Assembly: GCA_045537575.1 (NCBI GenBank)
Contig: JAZSPU010000007.1
Coordinates: 1 to 33,186 of the forward strand
Direction of reading: 5' to 3'
From: SIG607 sp045537575
GTDB taxonomy: Bacteria; Bacillota; Clostridia; Oscillospirales; Acutalibacteraceae
Length of the DNA: 33,186 bases
Part shown: in pieces, positions 1 through 7,977 of the stretch
Position numbering within the stretch: the first letter of the stretch is position 1
How the letters are laid out: each line of letters starts with the position of its first letter
Program-made: the position numbers and the translations under genes
The notes under the pieces: generated by a model
Told to the model about the DNA's origin: nothing
The model's input: only the letters and a program-made list of their open reading frames with translations
Databases searched by the model: none

Positions 1-1
1 T

Positions 2-484
2 GACGCTGTAAACCCTTATGCAGCCTCTACCTTTTATGCAGTTGACCGTTTTGCTTCATATAAAAAAGATTGGGGCAGCTTTTACAACGAGGGCGGAATA
101 ATTGTTGCTGACAGATATGTTACAAGCAACGCCATTCATCAGGCATCTAAGCTTTCGGGAAAGCAAAGAGACGACTATTTTTTATGGCTTGAAGACTTTG
201 AATATGTAAAAATGGGGCTCCCCCGTCCCGATTTGGTTATTTTCCTTGATATGCCTCCTCAATGCACAAAAAAGCTTATCGAAAAGCGTTATGAAGGCGA
301 TATGAGTAAAAAAGATTTACACGAAAAAGACGAGCAATATACTATGCGTTGCTATAACGGCGCTGTTTACGCCGCCGAAAAATTCGGCTGGCACCATATA
401 AAATGCGCAGAAAACGGCATAATAAAATCAGTAGAGGAAATTCATCTTCAAGTGCTTGAAAAAGTTTTAGAAATTTTGGAGTGA
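2..484 (+). CDS. tmk: Thymidylate kinase (dTMP kinase), 5'-truncated by window edge
   Basis: This open frame runs in from the left edge of the window, so its start and P-loop are missing. The visible part carries the DRYVTSN segment (the DR(Y/F) substrate-binding motif of thymidylate kinases), the stretch GLPRPDLVIFLDMPP typical of the core strand before the LID, and a basic segment with EKRYEGD that fits the LID region. The enzyme phosphorylates dTMP to dTDP in the cytoplasm, the step committing thymidine nucleotides to DNA synthesis. The next gene starts 7 bases after the stop, and its Shine-Dalgarno (GGAG at 478-481) overlaps the end of this gene, so the two are probably co-transcribed. 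A related deoxynucleoside kinase is the main alternative, but the motif order fits Tmk better. Confidence 0.85.
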   Translation, partial: DAVNPYAASTFYAVDRFASYKKDWGSFYNEGGIIVADRYVTSNAIHQASKLSGKQRDDYFLWLEDFEYVKMGLPRPDLVIFLDMPPQCTKKLIEKRYEGDMSKKDLHEKDEQYTMRCYNGAVYAAEKFGWHHIKCAENGIIKSVEEIHLQVLEKVLEILE

Positions 485-491
485 AACATCT

Positions 492-1469
492 TTGGATAAA
501 AAAAATCAGCTTAAAAGTCTTTGGAAAAGCTCTTTTTCCGTAACTCAAAGCTATACCAATCTCTTTTTTGATTATCTTTATTCCGATGAAAACGTCCGCT
601 TTTTACAGCGTGATGATAAAATAATCAGCGCTTTATATACCTTGCCCTATGAAATGCAGGCTTTTGAAAAGCCTGTAAAAGCAAGCTATATTTGCGGTGT
701 TTCCACTAAGGAAGAGTACAGAGGCAAGGGCCTTGTTTCCTCTCTTATTAAGGACAGCTTTAACTGTCTTTACAACGAGGGCGTTGAGCTGTGCGCTCTT
801 ATTCCCGTTTCCGAAAGTCTTTTTGGCTTTTATTCAAGATTTGGCTTTTGCTCTGTTTATAAATATAAAGCTGTCAAGCGCTTTAAAACTCAGGATTCAA
901 AGCTTTTGCTCAAGCCTATGAAAAATTACGGGCTTTGCGCAGATATTCATAAAAGAAAAATTTATACAAGAGATTTTTCCTTTCATCTTGACGCAAATCA
1001 TTTTGAATTTCTTGCAAATGAATGTTTGATGTTTGACGAGCTTCCCTTAGAGGTTTATAACAACGACAGCTTTTGCGGATATATTTTTTATAAAAACGAC
1101 GATAATATCCCCTTAATCAGAGAAATGCTTTTAGAAAATGTTGACGAGCAGGACGCTGTCAACGCATTATGTCAGCTTAAAAACATTCAGGAGCTTACTC
1201 TTTACTTGCCCTGTTCAGATGATGACGCTGAGCTTAAAAATATGGGTATGATGCGTGTTTTAAACGCCGTTAAGCTTTTGGAGAAAATATATTTCGAAAA
1301 TCAGATCATCGAAATTCGCGATGATATAATTAAAAGCAATAACGGCACCTATGAATTTACAAAAGACGGCGCGATAAAAACCTCAAAAAAAGCATCTGCT
1401 GTTATTGATGTGCGCGACATTCCCCCGCTGATATGCAAAAATCCCTATATAAATATGCTGTTGAACTAA
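492..1469 (+). CDS. GNAT family N-acetyltransferase
   Basis: This is a 325-residue protein with a GNAT fold in its first 130 residues. The acetyl-CoA-binding motif A is visible as EEYRGKGLVSSLI (around residues 74-86), followed by ALIPVSESLFGFYSRFGF, which resembles the motif B strand-helix of Eis-like and related GNATs. The remaining 190 residues have no motif I recognise; similar long GNATs carry a second, degenerate acetyltransferase or SCP2-like domain, so this may be one of those. The start is a TTG codon at 492, preceded at a usable distance by GGAG inside the end of tmk. The substrate cannot be predicted. It lies in a compact run of genes with tmk and the folate cyclo-ligase. Confidence 0.75.
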   Translation: MDKKNQLKSLWKSSFSVTQSYTNLFFDYLYSDENVRFLQRDDKIISALYTLPYEMQAFEKPVKASYICGVSTKEEYRGKGLVSSLIKDSFNCLYNEGVELCALIPVSESLFGFYSRFGFCSVYKYKAVKRFKTQDSKLLLKPMKNYGLCADIHKRKIYTRDFSFHLDANHFEFLANECLMFDELPLEVYNNDSFCGYIFYKNDDNIPLIREMLLENVDEQDAVNALCQLKNIQELTLYLPCSDDDAELKNMGMMRVLNAVKLLEKIYFENQIIEIRDDIIKSNNGTYEFTKDGAIKTSKKASAVIDVRDIPPLICKNPYINMLLN

Positions 1470-1485
1470 AAAGAAAGGCATAAAA

Positions 1486-2031
1486 ATGATGAAAAAAGAG
1501 CTTCGGTATAAATATAAAAATTTAAGATGCCGTTCTTTCAAAAAGGAAGAGGACGAGAAAATCTCTTTTCATCTTATAAAGCTTATTGATAAAAAAAAGC
1601 CATCAGGCGTTCTTATCTATGTTTCTGCACCTGCCGAAACAGATACAATACAGGCGATAAATTGGCTTTTTGAAAAAAATATTCCCGTTGCCGTACCCAA
1701 ATGTGTGCAAGGCAATATGATTTTTTGCTCTATCAACTCTCTTGAAGAGCTTGAAGAAGGCTATATGGGAATAAAAGAGCCCAAAAACATTGAAAAAAAG
1801 GTTAATACGGCTGATTATCCGTTATGCGTAATTCCTGCCCTCAGCGTGTCGCCTGACGGCACAAGACTGGGATACGGCGGCGGCTTTTACGATAAATTTT
1901 TAGCGCACTATAAAGGAACAAAGCTTGCACTTTGTCCCGATTGCTGTGTAGCTGACAGCCTTCCCTGTGAAAAATACGATATTAAAGTAGATTTATATAT
2001 TACACAATTCGGAGTGAAAGAAATTGTCTAA
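1486..2031 (+). CDS. 5-formyltetrahydrofolate cyclo-ligase
   Basis: This 181-residue protein converts 5-formyltetrahydrofolate to 5,10-methenyltetrahydrofolate with ATP, returning a dead-end folate to one-carbon metabolism. The family signature GYGGGFYD is present at residues 129-136, just after the SPDGTRL loop. The basic N-terminus (KKELRYKYKNLR), the ETDT segment near residue 51 and the IKEP strand near 96-99 are also typical of the family. Its length is normal for the family. A GAAAGG ribosome site sits before the ATG. Its last 8 bases overlap the TTG start of the membrane protease gene, which suggests translational coupling. glyA, another folate enzyme, is also in this window but far away. 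Confidence 0.93.
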   Translation: MMKKELRYKYKNLRCRSFKKEEDEKISFHLIKLIDKKKPSGVLIYVSAPAETDTIQAINWLFEKNIPVAVPKCVQGNMIFCSINSLEELEEGYMGIKEPKNIEKKVNTADYPLCVIPALSVSPDGTRLGYGGGFYDKFLAHYKGTKLALCPDCCVADSLPCEKYDIKVDLYITQFGVKEIV

Positions 2032-2929
2032 TCCAAGAAATAAAAGCCGCGCAAATTTAGTTGTGCTAATACTTTTTGTGTTGCTGACTGTATTTTCAGT
2101 TTTTTCTTCTGAAATTCTTTCTAAAATACCTCTTTCCAGATATTATATTTTAAGTATTGTAACTGCTGTTGTTTTCTTAGTGCCTTCAATTATTCTTAAA
2201 AATAAAACACGCAGTAAGGCTACAACCTTTTTCAGATTGAAAAATTTTAAACTGCGTTGGCTTCCGCTCACTTTTTTTGCTTCTTTAACAGCTACGATAG
2301 GCGGAGTTGCTTTAAATGCCGTTTCTCTTAAAATTTTACCCGAAGGCTTTAAAGTTCTTTCTCTAAACCCTATCGCTTCAGTAAGCTGGGAAAGTCCTTT
2401 GGCGGCTGTTCTTGCGCTTATAATTGTTCCTGCCGTTTTTGAAGAGCTTTTCTTTCGAGGCGCATATCTTTCAAGCTTCGGAACCGAAAAACGCCCTGTG
2501 ATTATTTTTACGGGCGCTATATGTTTTGCAGTTTTACATTCTACTCCCTATAATTTTTTAGCTCCGCTTTTAGCAGGCTGTATCTACGGTTCTCTTGTCT
2601 ATGTGTTGGACAGTGTATATCCTGCAATATTTGCCCATTTATTCAACAATGCTATAACCTGTATTTTCTTCAATCTCAACGAAAAGCTATCAAATGCAGG
2701 GCTTGGTACTTTTATTTCCGTCGCGGCAATCGTCTTATTTCTTATAAGCATATATATTTCGCTTCGCGAAGTTGAAAAATTTATAAAAATAAAGCCCCAA
2801 AAAGAGCTTACCGTATCTCAAAGAGTTCAAAAACAAAGGGAAAAATATACTATAATTGATATATATTTTTTCATTTTACTCATTTTATGGGCTGTTAAAA
2901 TTGTATTACAGATTGCAAAAATTATTTAA
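2024..2929 (+). CDS. CPBP family intramembrane metalloprotease (CAAX/Abi type)
   Basis: This is a 301-residue multi-pass membrane protein. The ABI/CPBP catalytic signature is clear: EELFFRG at residues 140-146, a histidine in FAVLHS at 172 and HLFNN at 205-209. These are the glutamate and histidine pairs that form the active site of Rce1-like intramembrane proteases. Hydrophobic segments run from about residue 11 to 29, 41 to 58, 82 to 105, 125 to 140, 157 to 172, 176 to 196, 226 to 246 and 278 to 299. The start is TTG at 2024, inside the end of the cyclo-ligase gene, with GGAG at 2011-2014. The physiological substrate is unknown; family members include bacteriocin-immunity and signalling proteases. 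Confidence 0.88.
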   Translation: MSNPRNKSRANLVVLILFVLLTVFSVFSSEILSKIPLSRYYILSIVTAVVFLVPSIILKNKTRSKATTFFRLKNFKLRWLPLTFFASLTATIGGVALNAVSLKILPEGFKVLSLNPIASVSWESPLAAVLALIIVPAVFEELFFRGAYLSSFGTEKRPVIIFTGAICFAVLHSTPYNFLAPLLAGCIYGSLVYVLDSVYPAIFAHLFNNAITCIFFNLNEKLSNAGLGTFISVAAIVLFLISIYISLREVEKFIKIKPQKELTVSQRVQKQREKYTIIDIYFFILLILWAVKIVLQIAKII

Positions 2930-2935
2930 AAAAAT

Positions 2936-2957
2936 CTGCCGACTTAAATGTCGGCAG
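2936..2957. terminator. Intrinsic terminator, strongest for the minus strand
   Basis: A perfect 8-bp stem (CTGCCGAC / GTCGGCAG) with a 6-base loop. On the minus strand it is followed by a run of seven T (positions 2928-2934 are A on the plus strand), so it ends the small minus-strand gene at 2968-3063. On the plus strand it lies just past the protease stop but lacks a good T-tract. Confidence 0.75.
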
Positions 2958-2967
2958 TTAAGCTCAA

Positions 2968-3063
2968 TTAATCACAAAAGCAAATAAGGAAAACTAAGAT
3001 TGCAACTATAATAAGAATGCTTGTACAATCATCGTCAAAATCAAATAAATTTCTAAGACACAT
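2968..3063 (-). CDS. Small single-pass membrane protein, 31 aa
   Basis: This short minus-strand frame starts at an ATG (3063-3061) with a strong ribosome site (GAGAGGTG, about 3071-3078) at correct spacing, and ends at TAA followed within 11 bases by an intrinsic terminator. The peptide has a polar head with several Asp residues (LFDFDDDC around residues 6-13) followed by one hydrophobic helix (about residues 15-29) and ends in Cys and Asp. This design, an acidic head plus a short hydrophobic tail rich in Cys, resembles the small YjcZ-like or related spore and membrane peptides of Firmicutes. That relation is inference from composition only. It is antisense to and separate from both flanking plus-strand genes. 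A perfect inverted repeat at 3098-3116 lies just upstream and may control it. Confidence 0.65.
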   Translation of the reverse strand: MCLRNLFDFDDDCTSILIIVAILVFLICFCD

Positions 3064-3097
3064 TTATTATCACCTCTCTGTAAGTGTTCAATATCAT

Positions 3098-3116
3098 AAT
3101 ATGTTTTTAACATATT
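3098..3116. promoter_or_regulatory. Inverted repeat between divergent genes
   Basis: AATATGTT-TTT-AACATATT is a perfect 8-bp inverted repeat with a 3-base centre, placed between the small minus-strand gene and mltG. On the minus strand it contains CATATTAT, which looks like a sporulation sigma-factor -10 (CATA-N3-T), but I see no convincing -35. It could be an operator for either gene. Confidence 0.35.
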
Positions 3117-3155
3117 TTTGCTACAAGTCATTAAAGAAAGGAATATTTACACCCT

Positions 3156-4223
3156 ATGGAAAACGCTGTATCCAAAAAGAAGAAAATAATTAAATACATA
3201 ATAATAATAAGCTTTTGTATAGCCATCTTTATTGCCTTGGCAAGCGTTTCTTTTTTAATATATGCCGATTATTCAGCTCTTGCTAACTCTTTTCAAAAGG
3301 TTACTCTCAATATTCCAAAGGGAGCTACTGCCGATGACATCGCTATCATTTTAAAGGAAAACGGCGCCATAAAATTCCCATCTGTATTTAAAGCCTATGT
3401 AAAGCTAAAAAAAGCAGGCTCTGGCTTTATGAGAGGCGAGCACGAAATTTCCTGTGATGCAGGCTATGACGGATTGATAGAGGCTTTAAGCCAGCCTGCT
3501 TCAAACATAATATCCGTTACTATTCCTGAGGGCTTTTGGCAAACTCAGATAGTAAATAGGTTTATTCAAAAGGGCTTAGGCTCTGAGTATGAATGGTCTA
3601 TGGCTCTTGAAGCTGATTATGACTACGATTTTCTGCCCGACAAGCAGTCCCAAAACCGTTTTGAAGGATATCTTTTCCCTGCTACCTATAATTTTTACAG
3701 CGATGATTCGCCTAAAACAATTATTGATACTCTGCTTTCAGAATTTGAAAAGCGCATAAAGAAAATAGGACTTGAAGAAAAAGCAGAGCAAATGGGTCTA
3801 AGCCTTAGCGATGCTGTAAAGCTTGCTTCAATTATTCAATCTGAGGTCCCTTCCCTTAAAGAAATGCAACGTGTTTCAGCAGTTTTTCATAACAGACTTA
3901 CTATTGATATGAAGCTTCAGTCCTGTGTTACTGTTATGTACGCTCTGGGTGAGCATAAAAGCGTCGTTACTATTGCCGATACAAAAACGCAAAGCCCGTA
4001 TAACACCTACTATGTCAAGGGCTTACCCGAAGGACCTATCTGCAATCCGGGTGAAGACGCGCTGAATGCTTGTATATCTCCCGACCAAGAAACAATAGAC
4101 CAGCAGTATTTATACTTCTACACTCCGACAAACAGCGATGTCGTTTATTCAAAAACCTATGCCGACCACAAAAAAGCTATTGCTAAAAGTAAAGGCGGAA
4201 AAGGTACAAGCACTATCGACTGA
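3156..4223 (+). CDS. mltG: Endolytic transglycosylase MltG (YceG-like)
   Basis: This is a 355-residue protein with a basic N-terminus, one membrane anchor (about residues 13-36) and an extracytoplasmic LysM-like plus YceG catalytic region. Family marks are FEGYLFPATY at 169-178, LASIIQSEVPS at 223-233, SAVFHNRL at 241-248, the SPYNTY loop and the GLPEGPICNPG motif. MltG cleaves nascent glycan strands in peptidoglycan and sets their length at the membrane. In the catalytic loop the first position of the usual E-x-E pair is Gln (Q228), while Glu230 is kept; I believe this is a tolerated variant in Clostridia, but it was not checked. A bidirectional terminator follows after a gap of about 80 bases. 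Confidence 0.92.
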   Translation: MENAVSKKKKIIKYIIIISFCIAIFIALASVSFLIYADYSALANSFQKVTLNIPKGATADDIAIILKENGAIKFPSVFKAYVKLKKAGSGFMRGEHEISCDAGYDGLIEALSQPASNIISVTIPEGFWQTQIVNRFIQKGLGSEYEWSMALEADYDYDFLPDKQSQNRFEGYLFPATYNFYSDDSPKTIIDTLLSEFEKRIKKIGLEEKAEQMGLSLSDAVKLASIIQSEVPSLKEMQRVSAVFHNRLTIDMKLQSCVTVMYALGEHKSVVTIADTKTQSPYNTYYVKGLPEGPICNPGEDALNACISPDQETIDQQYLYFYTPTNSDVVYSKTYADHKKAIAKSKGGKGTSTID

Positions 4224-4305
4224 TAAAAGGAAATATAAAAAAAGCGCAGAGCGCATAAAATAAGTAAATATCATCATATTATGAAAGAACAAAAAAGTGG
4301 ATGTA

Positions 4306-4347
4306 AAAAATAGGCTGTAAAAACTAAAGTTTTTACAGCCTATTTTT
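4306..4347. terminator. Bidirectional intrinsic terminator
   Basis: A 19-bp nearly perfect stem (4306-4324 with 4329-4347, loop TAAA) has A-runs on one side and T-runs on the other. It serves the convergent pair mltG (+) and the hypothetical gene at 4349-5113 (-). Confidence 0.9.
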
Positions 4348-4348
4348 A

Positions 4349-5113
4349 TCATTTGTTTATGTACGACACTATTTTGTAATTTTCAGAGGAATCGTTCTTT
4401 TTCAAGGTTAAAAGCATAGTCTTTTCAGGCTTATCTGTGGGGATTTTATTGTTTGTAATGATATCGTACGGATAAAAGGCTACTGTCAAGGCAAATCCGC
4501 CGTCAACCTTTTTATTTGAGGTAATGAACCACATATACTTAGGTGTTATTTCATTTGCAGGCACCTGATAGGTTTTAGTTGTAATATCGTAAACAAAATC
4601 TTTAACTGTCTTATCTGTAATAGTCAAAGAAGGGAGCATAGCTCTCGCCGCTGCCAAAACATCTGATGCAGGAATAAGCGTGCTTCCGTTTTCATTTTTC
4701 TTATACTCAACATCTTTTTTAAGCTTTATACACTGCATAATTCCAAATTCTATCGCACATTCATTGTTGATTTCAGATGCTTGCTCAAAAGCAGGAAAAT
4801 CAGTAGTTAAAAACCATTCTAAATATTTTTCAACCCAAGCCTCGTCGCTGTCTTGCGTGCTTTCGGGCACAGAGCTTTGAACTGCATCGTTTACGGCACT
4901 GCTTTGAAAAAGGTCATCTTTAATATCGTTTATATCTGCGCCGTCATCATTCCAGCTTTCAGGTACTTCAAAGGGAAGCGGCAACAAAGCTGCTATTTTC
5001 TTAAAATTAAAGCCTATTATAACCGCAACACAAATGACTGCTAACGATACAATAACTGCAATTATTTGCTTTTTTGAACTGCTTTTATTTATATTATTAT
5101 CGGATTTACTCAT
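4349..5113 (-). CDS. Membrane-anchored hypothetical protein
   Basis: This 254-residue protein has a polar, Lys/Asn/Ser-rich N-terminus, one hydrophobic helix at about residues 16-34, a low-complexity acidic linker (about 45-90) and then a globular extracytoplasmic part with AWVEKYLEWFLTTDF near residues 91-106. No lipobox is present, so an uncleaved anchor is more likely than a lipoprotein. I do not recognise the family. A good AAAGGAGGG ribosome site precedes the ATG. It lies 24 bases downstream of proA on the same strand, so it may be read from the proBA promoter. It could be a cell-surface or sporulation-related protein, but nothing in it shows that directly. Confidence 0.7.
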   Translation of the reverse strand: MSKSDNNINKSSSKKQIIAVIVSLAVICVAVIIGFNFKKIAALLPLPFEVPESWNDDGADINDIKDDLFQSSAVNDAVQSSVPESTQDSDEAWVEKYLEWFLTTDFPAFEQASEINNECAIEFGIMQCIKLKKDVEYKKNENGSTLIPASDVLAAARAMLPSLTITDKTVKDFVYDITTKTYQVPANEITPKYMWFITSNKKVDGGFALTVAFYPYDIITNNKIPTDKPEKTMLLTLKKNDSSENYKIVSYINK

Positions 5114-5137
5114 ATAAGCCCTCCTTTACAAAAAGCT

Positions 5138-6379
5138 TTATCTCGTCTGTCCGTTTCCGTCAATTACATATTTTACGCTTGTAAGCGCTTCAAGACCCAT
5201 AGGTCCTCTTGCGTGTATCTTTTGAGTGGATATTCCTATTTCTGCGCCAAAGCCGAATTCAAAGCCATCGGTAAATCTTGTCGAAGCATTTACATATACA
5301 GCCGCCGAATCAATACCGCTTTGAAATTTTTTAGCATTTTCAGTGTCTTTTGTTATAATGGCTTCGCTGTGTGAGGTGCTGTGCTCATTTATAAATTCAA
5401 TAGCACTGTCAATACTATCAACAACTTTACAGGAAATAATATAGTCAAGATATTCACGGTAAAAGTCATCGTCATTCGCCTTTTGACAGTCTATTATCTG
5501 ACAGCTCTTTTCACAGCCTCTCAGCTCAACACCCTTTTTATTAAGCTTTTCAAAAAGTACGGGCAATAGCTTATCAGCTATTTGAGTGTGTACAACTAAG
5601 CTCTCAGCCGCATTACAAACCGAAACGCGCGAGGTTTTTGCGTTTATAATAACTTCAATAGCCATATCTAAATCAGCGCTTTGATCAACGAAAATATGGC
5701 AATTTCCCGTACCTGTTTCAATGACGGGAACCGTCGCATTCTCAACTGCAGCTTTAATAAGTCCTGCCCCGCCTCTGGGAATTAGAACATCTACATATTT
5801 ATTAAGCTTCATAAGAGCTGTCGCTGTCTGTCTGTCGGTGTTTTCGACTATATTTATACAGTTTTGGTCTAAGCCTGCTTTTTCCAAAGCCTCTCTCATA
5901 ATCTGAACCAATACAAGATTTGAATTTATAGCTTCCTTACCGCCTCTTAAAATTACGGCATTTCCCGATTTAAGACAAAGCGCAGCCGCATCAACAGTAA
6001 CGTTGGGACGGGACTCGAAAATTATTGCAATTACTCCTAACGGCACTCTCATTTTACCTATCTTTAAACCGTTGGGACGAGTCCACTCGCTGTCAATAGC
6101 GCCTACAGGGTCATCAAGGTCTATAAGCTTGCGAACGCCTGTCGCCATATCTGCTATCCTTTTTTCATTTAAAGCAAGCCTGTCAATCATCTGACCGCTT
6201 ATTCCGTTTTGCTGAGCGTTGTCAATGTCCTTTTTATTTTCCTTTAATATAAGCTCTGTATTGTTTTCAAGCTCTTGAGCAATATATTCCAAGGCTTTGT
6301 TTTTTAAATCTGTTTTTGCAGTCGCCAACAAATAACTTGCTTTTTTAGCTCTTTTTCCTAACTGTTCAATATATTCCAT
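5138..6379 (-). CDS. proA: Gamma-glutamyl phosphate reductase
   Basis: This enzyme reduces gamma-glutamyl phosphate with NADPH to glutamate-5-semialdehyde, the second step of proline synthesis. The aldehyde-dehydrogenase-like fold is evident from IFESRPNVTVDAAAL, PRGGAGLI, ETGTGNCHIFVD, the catalytic cysteine in SRVSVCNAAESL and the C-terminal HARGPMGLEALTS. The frame can start at 6400 (ATGA overlap with proB), but a GGAGG ribosome site sits 8 bases before an in-frame ATG at 6379, which also gives the usual family N-terminus (MEYIEQLGKRAKKAS). I therefore prefer 6379; the longer form adds 7 residues. It is transcribed with proB from the promoter at 7279-7307. Confidence 0.96.
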   Translation of the reverse strand: MEYIEQLGKRAKKASYLLATAKTDLKNKALEYIAQELENNTELILKENKKDIDNAQQNGISGQMIDRLALNEKRIADMATGVRKLIDLDDPVGAIDSEWTRPNGLKIGKMRVPLGVIAIIFESRPNVTVDAAALCLKSGNAVILRGGKEAINSNLVLVQIMREALEKAGLDQNCINIVENTDRQTATALMKLNKYVDVLIPRGGAGLIKAAVENATVPVIETGTGNCHIFVDQSADLDMAIEVIINAKTSRVSVCNAAESLVVHTQIADKLLPVLFEKLNKKGVELRGCEKSCQIIDCQKANDDDFYREYLDYIISCKVVDSIDSAIEFINEHSTSHSEAIITKDTENAKKFQSGIDSAAVYVNASTRFTDGFEFGFGAEIGISTQKIHARGPMGLEALTSVKYVIDGNGQTR

Positions 6380-6396
6380 CAAGGTTTCCTCCGCTG

Positions 6397-7182
6397 TCAT
6401 TTGTTTACGCAGGGTAAAAATTCAGTGCCTACTTTTTTGCCGTCAAGAATGTCATATAAAACTGAAGGCTTTTGACCCGATACAATCATCATTTTTATAT
6501 TGTTTTTCATAGAAATCTCTGCTGCGTGAAGCTTGGTTATCATACCGCCTGTACCAAATTTACTGCCCACCTCTGTCGCATTGTCAAGCATTTTTTCGGT
6601 AATTTCAGTAACAGTAGGGATAAGCACGGCATCGTGATATTCTCTCGGATTTTTATCATAAAGACCGTCAATATCTGTCATAAGCACAAGTAAATCAGAT
6701 TCAGTAAGCGTAGCAACAATGGCAGAAAGAGTATCGTTATCGCCAAAAAGAAGCTCGTCTGTGGACACTGTATCATTTTCATTTACAATCGGAATACAGT
6801 TATATTTTAAAAGTCTGTCAAATGTGTTTATAACATTATTTCTGCGGTTATTACAGTCAGTTACATCTTTAGTAAGCAATACCTGTGCTACGTTTTGATG
6901 ATATTCAGAAAAAAGCTTATCGTAAATAGACATAAGCTCTGACTGTCCTACAGCGGCAGCAGCCTGCTTTTCAGGTACTGTTTCAGGCTTTCCTGCAAGT
7001 CCCAGCTTTGAAACACCTACGCCGATAGCACCCGAAGAAACAAGTACAACCTGTATCCCCGAATTGACTATATCCGAAATGGTACGTACCAGCTCCTCAA
7101 GTCTTTTTAAATTAAGCTTGCCTGTGTCGTGTGTCAAGGTAGATGTTCCCACCTTAACAGTCATTCTTTTAATCTTATCCAT
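6397..7182 (-). CDS. proB: Glutamate 5-kinase, short form without PUA domain
   Basis: This is a 261-residue amino-acid kinase that phosphorylates glutamate to start proline synthesis. KVGTSTLTH at the N-terminus, VVLVSSGAIGVGVSKLGL, IVNENDTVS, GDNDTLSA, LMTDIDGLYDKNPR and GTGGMITKLHAA are all present. The C-terminal PUA domain found in longer ProB proteins (about 365 residues) is absent, as in many Firmicutes; the protein ends cleanly and looks complete. No Shine-Dalgarno lies directly before the ATG at 7182, and the second Met (7164) is only slightly better placed. An AGGGGG stretch is about 50 bases upstream, separated by a hairpin. Its stop overlaps the alternative proA start by ATGA. Confidence 0.95.
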   Translation of the reverse strand: MDKIKRMTVKVGTSTLTHDTGKLNLKRLEELVRTISDIVNSGIQVVLVSSGAIGVGVSKLGLAGKPETVPEKQAAAAVGQSELMSIYDKLFSEYHQNVAQVLLTKDVTDCNNRRNNVINTFDRLLKYNCIPIVNENDTVSTDELLFGDNDTLSAIVATLTESDLLVLMTDIDGLYDKNPREYHDAVLIPTVTEITEKMLDNATEVGSKFGTGGMITKLHAAEISMKNNIKMMIVSGQKPSVLYDILDGKKVGTEFLPCVNK

Positions 7183-7278
7183 TTTATTGTAAAAGTACAG
7201 AAAAGAGAGGAAAATCTTTACTGTATTTTTTAACCCCCTGAAAATTATATGATGTAATATCTATCAATAGTAAATTTT

Positions 7279-7307
7279 ATTATACAAAACATAGCAAAAA
7301 AAGTCAA
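7279..7307 (-). promoter_or_regulatory. Sigma-A promoter for proBA
   Basis: On the minus strand TTGACT (7307-7302) and TATAAT (7284-7279) are separated by exactly 17 bases. Transcription would start near 7272, leaving a leader of about 90 bases before proB. The leader holds a TACAG...CTGTA hairpin and an AGGGGG motif far from the start codon. I see no T-box. Confidence 0.8.
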
Positions 7308-7439
7308 GTTTCTCATAATATACCTGTGTATCTGTCCTTAAAATAATACATCTTAAACAAAACACAGCAATTATTGAGCTTGCGTAAAATGCTGTTTTAT
7401 TAAGTGCTTTACTGCGTAAATAATTTTTAAAATTAGCTA

Positions 7440-7468
7440 TTGACAAACAAAAATAAATGTAGTATACT
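7440..7468 (+). promoter_or_regulatory. Sigma-A promoter for tRNA-Gly
   Basis: Consensus TTGACA (7440-7445) and TATACT (7463-7468) are spaced by 17 bases, 18 bases before the mature 5' end of the tRNA. This is close to an ideal stable-RNA promoter. Confidence 0.88.
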
Positions 7469-7486
7469 AACATAGCACTCAGAGAT

Positions 7487-7560
7487 GCGGGTGTAGTTCA
7501 ATGGTAGAATGCAAGCCTTCCAAGCTTGACACGTGGGTTCGATTCCCATCACCCGCTCCA
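7487..7560 (+). tRNA. tRNA-Gly (anticodon TCC)
   Basis: The 7-bp acceptor stem GCGGGTG/CACCCGC, D-arm GTTCAATGGTAGAA, anticodon stem CAAGC/GCTTG with loop CTTCCAA (anticodon TCC at 7519-7521), T-arm TGGGTTCGATTCCCA, discriminator T and encoded CCA are all present. It is followed by an intrinsic terminator. Confidence 0.97.
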
Positions 7561-7564
7561 CTAT

Positions 7565-7586
7565 GCCGCCTTAAAGGCGGCTTTTT
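7565..7586 (+). terminator. Terminator of tRNA-Gly
   Basis: A GC-rich stem GCCGCC/GGCGGC with a short AT loop is followed by TTTTT, starting 4 bases after the tRNA CCA end. Confidence 0.9.
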
Positions 7587-7737
7587 GTTTATTAAGTAAA
7601 ACTTCACTTCCTTTGTTTTATGATGTAAAGAAACTTGGCGATTGACGAGTGCGTTAAACGAACGAAGTCAGAGTCTTAGTTTCAACAGGAAGCGCAGCGG
7701 ACAACTGCAATTCACTTAAACTTAATATTTTTATCGA

Positions 7738-7882
7738 GATGTGGCACAGTTGGGGACGTTTCCGAGTGCCGCCTGTGGCGGATTAAGCGAGGAAAAAGGA
7801 GTGGCAGCGGTCGAAATTTTGCAAAGCAAACGGCGAGCAATAAATTTCGGGCACCGCAACAGGAAGCGCGCGACATTTGGGA
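7738..7882 (+). pseudogene. Broken tRNA-Pro-like sequence interrupted by 111 bases
   Basis: GATGTGGCACAGTTGG (7738-7753) matches bases 8042-8057 of the intact tRNA-Pro except at two positions. AGCGCGCGACATTTGGGA (7865-7882) is identical to tRNA bases 8059-8076, the D-stem end through the anticodon loop. Joined, they give the 5' half of tRNA-Pro lacking one T, so about 111 bases seem to have been inserted inside the D-loop. After the anticodon loop the sequence diverges, with only a faint T-arm-like stretch (GGCTCAAACCCC). The 13-mer CAACAGGAAGCGC at 7683-7695 recurs at 7857-7869, so the region is a mosaic. No protein gene is seen between the two tRNAs (7587-8038). An attachment-site scar is one reading; a degenerate duplicate is another. 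Confidence 0.5.
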
Positions 7883-7977
7883 CTAAGAGAACGGCTCAAA
7901 CCCCTACTCTTGAAAACCCGCATAAACACTGGGTTTTTGGGACTTGACCGTTTTCAAAAATTACTGTAAAATTGATT

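Noticed and set aside
7183..7300. T-box or riboswitch ahead of proBA
   Set aside because: No T-box sequence, antiterminator or known riboswitch core is visible in a leader of only about 90 bases.
7741..7947. 68-codon plus-strand ORF between the tRNAs
   Set aside because: It has no ribosome site and covers the tRNA-like fragments and a hairpin region; its composition is not protein-like.
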